Assembly: GCA_951213105.1 (NCBI GenBank)
Contig: OX578150.1
Span: 22,688,522-22,752,521 of the forward strand
DNA from: Amaurobius ferox
Taxonomy: Eukaryota; Arthropoda; Arachnida; Araneae; Amaurobiidae
DNA: 64,000 nt
Direction of reading: 5' to 3'
The position numbers and the translations under genes were made by a program. How positions within the stretch are numbered: the stretch's first letter is position 1; every line of letters begins with the position of its first letter. The notes under the pieces are model-generated. The model did not search any database, was not told where the DNA came from, and saw only the letters and a program-made list of their open reading frames with translations. Positions 54,979-64,000 of the stretch are shown in pieces.

Positions 54979-57641
54979 ATGATGCCTAACATAAAGAAAT
55001 ATTTCAAGCCTGTGCAACATGCTATTGCAAACTCTGTGACAAATATAAATAGCGTCTGTAATGTTTCTCATTGTTCTACCGACTCGATCCTTAATCTAAA
55101 TGGATCACCCTTTTTTAAATATTCATATCGTCATTATTTTAATAGAATACGTAATTTCAAGTTTAAAAAATGCCAATCTCATCGATGTAAACTCTGCCCA
55201 GTGGCAGACCCTCTCCAAATATCTACTCAAGATCCCAGTTACGGTACATTCTGCAAAACCTATAATGTCATCTACTGTATTACTTGCCAAACATGCCAAG
55301 CCAAATATATCGGCCAAACCAAAAATCGTTTGCATTTGCGAATCAACTTACATCGAAGTCAAATCGGCAAATCTCTTCTCACTGATGCAACTATCACCAA
55401 TTTGGAACTCCGTCATTATGGAAACCATGATTTTTCACAAATAATTGTTACAATCATCGATGTTGTACCCAAACTGTCAGAAAGACTTTGGTGGGAAAAT
55501 ACACACATCCAACAATATGGAACAGCTTTTCCGTATGGACTCAATACGATCATATTTAATGACAATTATAATTTGGAATCTTGTAAAAATGAAAAACGTA
55601 ACCCTGTATTACAAGATATCCATCCTGCTATAAAAAAGAGATGGTAAAGGGGAACAAGAAAAAGGAAAAATTTCAGTTATAAAGAAACTCTTGAAAAGAT
55701 CGAAACGTTCATGAAAACAGTGTGTGCAGGAATAATAATAAAACCCGGCTGGATCAAAAATCTTATATTTAGTATAAGAAAACGTTATATTCAACGCATC
55801 TGGTGTTATTTGAAAGTGTATCAACTCGAAAAACAACTAACTGTTAATAATAATGAAAATGCATGTACAAACTACGCTATAATGATGGATTTACTTAAAC
55901 TAAAAGCCAGTACATTAAACATAGTATTGAAATCCTCTCCACAGAAGAAAACCACTACAACAGAGCCTTTTGTTACAACCTACAAAAATAAAAATTATGA
56001 TGGTTTACCAATCAAGACATATATAAAAAACTTGGCACATCTCTTACCAATACCTAACATAGAAGTAAAACTGATTTATAAATTTGTGCAAACCAATGGT
56101 AGAAAAATATTTAATTATAACCGCATAAGTAGAAACATCAATGTATATAAAAGTGAAGAGTGTAATTGTAAAAACAGCCCTTATATAGATACCCATCATG
56201 CGCACATTATCACTGGAAACCTGGATCTATTGGATAATCACAAGTTAAAATCTATGCTTCAACTTGGTACGAAATTTCGTATACAAGATTTCACAAATAT
56301 TAAAAAGGACTTTGAACAAGATTTGAAGAAATTTACATATAAACTCGCCGTAAAATACAGCATGCCCATACAAGCCTTCAAAGAATGGCAATACAAACGT
56401 ATCAAAATGTTCAATCTCCACTACAAAACATTGTGTAAAAAAACGTATTATCCTTCTCTTCAAAATGCAGTCAATAAATATGAAGATAAATATGTTGTAA
56501 CTTATACGGATAAAGTTGTATCAAATTACGCTTTCACATGCAGAAAATACTACGTTGATACTTTAAAAAATAGTTATCTTGATAAACAAATGTACTCCCC
56601 TAACAACAAAATGGAACATGTCTGGCAAATAAAATTAAAACTCTGTATCAAAACATTGGTATCGAACTTAAAGCAGTTAACTTTCCATATTTGGTACTCA
56701 TACCAAAACTTCATAAAAATCCAGTCAAGTTCCGGCCGGTGACAGTGGGATGTGGATCCCATTTAACAATTGCAAATGAAAAACTTTTAACTATACTTAA
56801 AAATGTTATGATTATACTCAAGAAACAAGGAACAGTAATGATAAATAATAGTTACGATGTCATCAACCGACTTCCATTTTATAGCAGGGATATACGTTTC
56901 AAAAGTTACGATTTCCGTGATTTATTCAACAACATCAATCTGGAAAATCTATATGAAATTTTGAAGGAACTACATGAAATATATGACTTAAAAGAGCATA
57001 TTACATTCAGAAAATACGAGGACTTGATTCGCATTGTGTTGTTTGAAAACATCTTATTTGATGGCACCAACTATTTTAAACAGGTTAAGGGTATTCCGAT
57101 GGGAGGGGGATGTTCATCCCTGCTCGCCGATCTATACTTGTGTAAATTTGAAAATGGCACTCATATATTACATGAAATGCCATATTTTCGTTTCGTTGAC
57201 GATGTCCTTATTGGGCAATATAAGAATACACCCCAATTTGATTTTACATTTTATCCAAAAGAACTGGAATTGATTGAGAATATAAGTAAGGAGGAAGATA
57301 GTGTTGATTTTCTAGATATCACACTAAAACATGACAGTAGATACGGTACTTATACCGTCTTATATGACAAGAGAAACAATTTCAATATAAAAATCAACCG
57401 CATTATTGATTGGAGGTCCAATTTGACCAAAAACATATTCAGAAATGTCGTCATTGGTCACCTCAAAAGAAATCAACGCATTAATACTTTCAAGTCTGAT
57501 TGCATCATGCATAATAGGAATATTATGAAGGAGGCAATAAAACGGAATTATCCAATTGGCTTCCTGAAATGTTATTATAATTCCCTATTTAATACAAAAA
57601 AGGGAGAAAATGTTTACTTAAAGGATATGGCAAAGGTATAG
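54979..57641 (+). pseudogene. Penelope-like retroelement 2 (permuted, GIY-YIG then RT)
   Basis: Three pieces make one protein: 54979-55647 (222 codons), 55711-56742 in the same frame after TAA at 55645, and 56691-57641 after a frame change near 56630-56650. The first has a GIY-YIG nuclease: VIY at 97-99, Cys 100, 103 and 106, YIG 110-112, Arg 121, His 125 and Glu 173 in WWEN. The paired Cys between the GIY and YIG halves fit the zinc-binding nuclease of Naiad-type elements. RT landmarks follow: HAHIITGNL, YTDKVVSNYAFTCRKYY, IPKLHKNPVKFRPVT, motif A YDFRDLFNNI, motif B GIPMGGGCSSLLADLYL, motif C FRFVDDV. In its live form it would copy RNA at a nicked target. One stop and one frameshift make it non-functional as read. 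Confidence 0.88.
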
Positions 57642-58050
57642 AACGATGAAAGTGAAAATAACGAATAGCGCATGCGTGGACTTCTGTTATATATGATGCA
57701 CTCCATCTTAACCGACAGGGGCATTTGCTGCATTTCCATTCTTTCCCTTGCGATCCTGGTCGATTCCTATTTGTTTTCTTTGCACTTTTTCGAGTGTTTT
57801 TGATTTGACACATTTACGGAAGTATGGCTTCTGCATGGCATTGGTACCGTGAGTGTTGCCCGGGCATAAAAGCAGTCTTTTAAACGGGAAAGAGGGGTCG
57901 CCATCCCCCTCTACCATTTTATGCCTTGCATTTGGTCATTTCCCCTCTTTTTCATATGAATCTTGTATGTTACTTTAGGAGAATGTGCTGCATTGCGCCA
58001 ACTTCTGGAGAAAAATTGGATAACTGTGAAATAATTTTATTTTAATATGT
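57642..58050. other. 3' flank of Penelope-like element 2
   Basis: Slightly GC-richer and non-coding, perhaps the element's 3' UTR. It ends at the long TA tract. Confidence 0.4.
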
Positions 58051-58058
58051 TTACTATG

Positions 58059-59249
<1,191 letters not shown>

Positions 59250-59516
59250 CAGTCAACCCTCATATAACGCGATTAATTCGTACCGCGTTATATGGAAACT
59301 GTGTTATAAGAAACTCAGATAAGTGCAAATCAGATTAATTCGTACCGTGTTATATGGAAACCGCATATTGAATTGTGTGGAAACCGCGTTATAAGAAACT
59401 TATAATTAGTATAAAACAGAACAATTCGTTCTACGTTATATGGAAACCACATTAAGTGAAACTCAGAACATAAAAATCAGGCTGATTCATTCTACGTTAT
59501 ATAAAACTTCATTTTT

Positions 59517-59554
59517 AGAGCACCATGTTATGATGAATACATGGTGCTCTAAAA
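59517..59554. repeat. Perfect short inverted repeat
   Basis: TTTTTAGAGCACCATG and its reverse complement lie about 12 bases apart (TTATGATGAATA), inside the outer element's left part. Confidence 0.8.
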
Positions 59555-59574
59555 AAAATGTAAATTATGAAATA

Positions 59575-61041
59575 CAGTGGAATCCCGTTTATCCGAAAAG
59601 CACGGGACCGAAGCATTTTCGGTTAATTGAGATTCCATTGGAATTTTCTGATAAACCGGGAAGCTTCCTTTGTTGTTCCTCTTCTGTCACCATGTACCAG
59701 ATGCAAAGAAAGATGATCCATGGTTCAAGACTGGAAAGCAAAGAGCAACTCCTTTGGTAGCTGCCAATACATTAGTGTCGCATAAACTTCAGCTTGTGTT
59801 AATTGGGAAATCAGCCAAACCTAGAGCTTTCAAGAATGTCAATATGAAATCTTTTACTGTGAAATACTGACCTCAAAGAAATTCGTGGATGACGTGTGGC
59901 ATTTTCATGGAATGGTTTATGATAGAATTTATTCCAAGGCTGAAAAGTTTTCTTGAGGAAAAAACCCTTCCTCAGAAAGCAATTATTTTACTAGAAAATA
60001 ACACCACTACACCCGTCAGAAAATGAGCTTGAGAAGGATTTGATCAGAGCGATTCTCTTGCTTTCGAATGTAACTTCCCTGATCCAACCAATGGATTAGG
60101 GGGTTATTGAGAACATTAAGAGACGTTATAGGAAATTGTTTTTGCAATTTTTGATTGAAGGACTAGACGATGAAGCGGAAGTTAGCTAACATTTGAAATT
60201 TGTAAGCATGAAAAACGTTGGCTACTGTGCAGCTTCTTCATGAGATGAAATTCAAAACAATCATTAGTGATATCTTGGCAAAAATTGTTTGGCAACGGTT
60301 GAGTCACTAGTGTTTTGGAACAGTTGATTAGGTTGAAACTATGGAGGCAATTCTGAACATAATCATGAAGTGTTCTCGGACATATTCAAATTGCTTCCCG
60401 AGGAAATATCTGACGTCAAAGTCGAGGTCTGACTTGCTACAAACACCGATGAACGGGACTTCAACTGATGAAGAAATAGTTGCGGCAGTAAATAAAGAAG
60501 ATACTGTTGTTGAAGACGAGCCCAAAGAGACAGAGATTTCCAGCATTTCACGTATTGAAGCTACAAAAATCCTAGATGCAGCACTTCGATATATTGAAGC
60601 ACAAGATGATGAAAACCATTTCGGATGTGCTCTTGTTTAAAAGATGGCGTGACAAGGCTGCCTTGAAACGATCTCAAATTGAACAGCAAAAAAACCACTG
60701 AATATTTCGTAAAGAAATAACCTGCATATTTTGTAAAAAAAATACATGCTTTTGTACACATAATAGTCAAAATTACCAGCTTTTGTTAAATGCTTTACTT
60801 TTTTACATACATTTCTTTTCTTTATGTATACATCACATACTTTGCATTAAATTCGCGATTCTATCACATATTAATATGTTTTAAGTTTGCGTGATTCAGA
60901 GCTATATATTTTACCATTCATGAACGGAGATTTTCAATATTTTAGGAATATTTTCAATATTTGAAAAAAAGGGGGGAGGGGAGACTTTTCGATTAAGTCG
61001 ATTTACGGATAACCAGAATTCGGATAACCAGGATTCTACTG
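59575..61041 (+). mobile_element. Tigger/pogo-like element, nested
   Basis: Ends CAGTGGAATCCCGTTTATCCG-type on the left and, inward from the right, CAGTAGAATCCTGGTTATCC. TA lies at 59573-59574 and 61042-61043. The sequence and TA duplication match the Tigger branch of pogo elements. It is 1467 bp long and contains a broken DDE transposase gene. Confidence 0.85.
59660..60640 (+). pseudogene. Tigger/pogo DDE transposase fossil
   Basis: Broken frames follow the pogo transposase order: VPDAKKDDPWFKTGKQRATP, SHKLQLVLIGKSAKPRAFKN, then FIPRLKSFLEEKTLPQKAI with ILLENNTT where a DN motif is normal. The acidic C-terminus is NGTSTDEEIVAAVNKEDTVV followed by EATKILDAALRYIEAQDDE. The N-terminal CENP-B-type DNA-binding part is missing. 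One catalytic Asp appears as Glu (LEN). Dead. Confidence 0.75.
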
Positions 61042-61169
61042 TAAAAGTTTATAGACACAAAAGGCAATAAATATATGTTTACATATTTCGAATTATTTTT
61101 ATTAAAACATCATATAAGAAAAGTAAAAAAACAATGAAATATAAACTTAATAGCTTTTTTCCAATAAAA

Positions 61170-61560
61170 ATCCTATTAATATTCGTCATCGCTGTCAAGT
61201 ATTAGTGGCCTAATGCTTTTTCTTTTAATGCCCTCTTCACTTTGCATATCTTCATTTTCGTTTTCAAATGCAGTTTTATTTTGTAACTCTACCAAAATTT
61301 CTCTATAAGGAGCTAAGCGATTTTGTAATTATCTTTTAAACTTTGCGCTTCGCACTGTTGAAGGATCAGATTCAATAAAGTAATTTTCTAATAGTTTGCC
61401 GAAATCTAGTCCACTTTTCACGTTATTTTACTTGAAATTTGCAACCCATTCTTTATCCATATTTTCGTCTACCAATGCATTTGAGATGAATGTATTAATT
61501 TTTTTTGTACAGGGCATTTCCTTCATAACTGAAATTGAAAAATGGTGATGTACGTGGATG
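61170..61560 (-). pseudogene. Acidic protein fragment in the outer TA-flanked element
   Basis: On the minus strand a frame with two stops reads NALVDENMDKEWVANFK, then SGLDFGKLLENYFIESDPST, then REILVELQNKTAFENENEDM and ends RPLILDSDDE. The tail is acidic, as in many pogo-family transposases. I do not recognise a domain. Its position inside the outer element makes a lost transposase C-terminus the likeliest origin. Confidence 0.4.
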
Positions 61561-61802
61561 AAAAAACAGGGATATTCCCTATGAATTTCAAGCGCAAAAG
61601 TTTAATAGAAAAATTCATGCTATAGAGAGACTGCTTAAGCTAATTGAGTTGTTTTATAGAGAAACCGCGTTTTAAGATAACCGCGTTGTATAGAAACCGC
61701 GTTTTATGAATACCGCGTTATGAGAGGGTTCTCGCAAAGTTTGCTCCGCGTTATATGGAAACCGCATTATGAGAGTATCCTGTTATAGGTGGGTTAACTG
61801 TA

Positions 61803-62390
61803 TATACAAAGAATCTCAATATTATTTGTTTTTATAGAACTTGTTATAATCGCTAATATATACATGAAACATACTCTCTTCAATGTATTCATCAATATTA
61901 AACACGTTAAATATCACTTTAAATGTGCTACTGTCCTTTTTCTCCACTAAAGTCATGGATATATGTGGGCGACGCTATTGTTTGAGTGTCCACTATATCA
62001 AACTGCGAACAAGGTTGGTGTCCTGCCGAACAAATTCCCGCGTTACATAAATCGGATTATCAAAGCTGAATCTCATTAAAATTTTTTGGAACAGTTAAAC
62101 TCGAAACGTTGAAACAAAGCTACGAAATACATTGACTTCCAAAGGTTAAGCACGCAATGCAAATTTTAATTTTTCCAAAGCGTATTTGAATTTCAGTGAC
62201 GGAAAATCGCTGCGGATGTAGATGGTAGTATGCAAATATCGTATGCTACAGCCAATCACGATTGACTATCCGGATATATGCTAATTAGGCAGTCGTTGAA
62301 GACGCCAGCATTATGAAGGGGTTGGGGAAGCGCATTTAAATGCTGATACCAAGTGTTAATAACTTTTGTAGGATTAGTTTTGATGATATT
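61803..62390. other. Spacer before the Tc1 fossil
   Basis: No separate gene. Its right part may include the 5' end of the Tc1-like element, but no terminal repeat was identified. Confidence 0.4.
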
Positions 62391-63273
62391 CGTATTTCTA
62401 TGGCTGAAAGAAGACGAATGACAGATAGTGAGAGCGCTGTTGTGCTGTCGGACGCATTGAAGCAGGACAGTCAATCAAAGATGTCGCTATTTTCTTTGGC
62501 GTTGATCATTCGGTAATTTCTCGATAATGGAAACAATTCCAAACAAGTCAAAAGTTGTCCGGAGACTACGGAGACCTGTGCCCTGTCGTCTAAGGGTTAC
62601 CACCCCCCCCTGATGATCAGTATATTGATATAGTAACCAAGCGGAATCGACGAGCGACCGCCACAGCTGTTGCATCCATGACTGCAGCGGCATTTGGTAA
62701 GACAATATCTGCCAGTACTGCCAGAATCAAATTATAATCGTATAAGGTTCTGGAGAGAACGAGGCACACGCAATCAGGCCAAGAACATCATCGAACCTTA
62801 CGCATTCAGAGGTGACAGCGTCATGGTGTGGGCTGAAATTTCAATGGGATATCGCACAGAGCTGCACATCTTTAAGCGCGGTTCTGTGATGACTGCGGGA
62901 TGAAGTCCTAGGTATCCCATTGCGAGACTTTACGCTGTAGCAGTTGGTCCGTATTTCCTCCTTATGGACGATAATGTCCGTCCCCATCGAGCTAATATTG
63001 TTTACAAATACCTGGAAAGTGAGGGCATTTCTCGTATGGAGTAGCCGGCGTATTCCCCCGACCTTAATCCCATTTAAAACCTTTGGGATGCCCTTGGGCG
63101 TGCTGTCTCTGCACGTTTACCTCCTCCAGCCAATCTCAGATAGTTGGAAACTACCCTATTGGAGGAATGGCAAATTGCTCGCATCTGCGATGGTTGATCA
63201 CCTCCATTAAAAGCATTGAAAATCGTTATAAAGTTTGTGTGGAGGTCCGGGGTGGTCACATACCATATTAATG
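62391..63273 (+). pseudogene. Tc1-like transposase fossil
   Basis: It starts near MAERRRMTDSESAVVLSDA, continues in another frame with AGQSIKDVAIFFGVDHSVIS (helix-turn-helix) and reaches ATAVASMTAAAFGKTISAST. An internal deletion then joins straight to NRIRFWRERGTRNQ, removing the first catalytic Asp. Next come GDSVMVWAEISMGYRTELH, LLMDDNVRPHRAN with the second Asp, and YSPDLNPI-stop-NLWDALGR, where the third catalytic Glu codon is TAA. It ends VRGGHIPY. The DD34E layout is clear, and the enzyme is dead at two catalytic positions. Confidence 0.85.
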
Positions 63274-63710
63274 TAAGTTTTGTTTGGTTTGTTTGCCTTT
63301 AAACATCGTTTTGTTAATGACCCAAGTGTGACGTCATCATATAACTTACGAAAAGTAAATATTTTTTTCATCTTTGTACATAATTCTTGTTTTCTTTAAA
63401 GCATAAACACATTTGCTACCTTCATGTTCGATTTCGATTTAATCAAAGCTTCACTTTTCCATTTCTGTTGATTTAACCTCCCGTGCTTAACTTTTGGAAG
63501 CCCGTGTATAAAATTTGCGTATAAAATGTTCTTTGCAGTCAACGTTATACTTTCTGAAAGCAAATAATAATTCGTAAATCAAAGTAAGTATATTATTATT
63601 TCTATTTTCAATGAAATAGCCCAAATCTCTTGTACACCATATAAAGTCCTGATAATGAAAATTTAGCCTTTTCCTACATATTGTTCACGTTCAGTGTGCG
63701 TTCCTCACAT
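63274..63710. other. AT-rich spacer
   Basis: Nothing recognised. Confidence 0.4.
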
Positions 63711-64000
63711 TGAAAAAAATCTGATGTGGGCAACACATGACTTTCCTTATATAATGCAATATATTTACTACTTTTAAAGTAAAAAAATATGTTTTTCTTA
63801 TAGTAGATACTTATATTCTTTCCAAGATATTGAATTTTCGACGATTAGTCGTCATTTTCATTGATTTAGCGTCATTTTTATCCATTTGGCGAGATTTTCG
63901 TTAATTTGGCAACATTTTAAAAAAAGTCACCAAGTTGGCGACATGTCGCCAAAATCCCGCCAAGCGTTATGGACGGAGAAATAAGTTATTGTTATATTAG
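63711..64000 (-). repeat. Hairpin family B copy, cut by window end
   Basis: Starts with CTGATGTGGGCAACACATGA and follows the copy at 34656 closely through 'TTGGCGAGATTTTCG' and 'CAAGCGTTATGGACG'. The remainder lies beyond the window. Confidence 0.85.

Larger units (their letters stand above)
59250..61800. mobile_element. TA-flanked DNA transposon, outer element
   Basis: Ends CAGTCAACCCTCATATAAC and, inward from the right, CAGTTAACCCACCTATAAC are inverted, and TA lies outside both (59248-59249 and 61801-61802). Subterminal repeats of 'ACCGCGTTATATGGAAACCG' type fill 59280-59500 and 61660-61790. TA duplication and CAGT ends fit the pogo/Tigger group. A second, complete Tigger-like element sits inside it; without that, the outer element is about 1.08 kb. 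Confidence 0.75.

Noticed and set aside
55123..55335. Minus-strand 70-codon frame inside Penelope-like element 2
   Set aside because: Antisense shadow of the GIY-YIG coding sequence.
60328..60770. Minus-strand frames at the Tigger C-terminus
   Set aside because: They are antisense to the recognisable acidic C-terminal transposase sequence.

Overview
The window looks like nuclear DNA from an arachnid, most likely a spider. It is AT-rich, gene-poor and packed with decayed transposable elements. The arachnid call is an inference: the one substantial cellular gene family resembles large uncharacterised solenoid-like proteins that I associate with spider genomes, and the retroelements (jockey ORF1 with PRE_C2HC and zinc knuckles, Gypsy gag/pol, permuted Penelope-like elements, FLYWCH-type MULE) suit the same group. 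Nothing suggests bacterial, organellar or free viral DNA.

Cellular genes: only one family is convincing. It is a single-exon 780-codon gene on the minus strand (25954-28296) and its paralogue (1470-3815), which is open throughout except for one in-frame TAG. They lie in a segmental duplication (about 1191-6995 and 25558-32755) that also carries the 3' flank, a Gypsy retrotransposon fossil trimmed differently in each copy, and about 1 kb beyond it.

Layout. 1-1190: fragments of two related dispersed repeats, here called hairpin families A and B. 1191-6995: duplication copy 1. 7150-11684: head-to-tail array of family A, interrupted by a 2.19 kb hAT-like insertion that holds another family A copy. 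12359-15205: four tandem units of about 713 bp. 15310-16323: tRNA-derived SINE and a jockey-like LINE tail. 17539-21170: Helitron-like DNA with a tail-to-head junction at 19527/19528. 21178-23170: two MULE pieces in opposite orientation flanking a 719-bp near-perfect hairpin. 24673-25560: hAT remnant abutting duplication copy 2 (25558-32755). 33670-39590: A, B and C repeats. 40373-41132: long-inverted-repeat element with TTAA flanks. 42120-44460: Penelope-like element 1. 45480-50570: B, C and A repeats, two micro-insertions with target-site duplications, and a Helitron end. 51513-53984: element with 130-bp terminal inverted repeats and a C2H2 finger. 54231-57641: jockey ORF1 fossil followed by Penelope-like element 2. 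58059-58503: TA microsatellite. 59250-61800: a pogo/Tigger fossil inside another TA-flanked element. 62391-63273: Tc1 fossil. 63711-64000: start of a family B copy.

The genes form no pathway. The interest lies in the structure of the elements: permuted GIY-YIG/RT retroelements, a long hairpin, very short retroposon-like insertions with an empty-site paralogue inside the window, and a Helitron concatemer-type junction. All coordinates and identities were read by eye; no alignment or database search was run.
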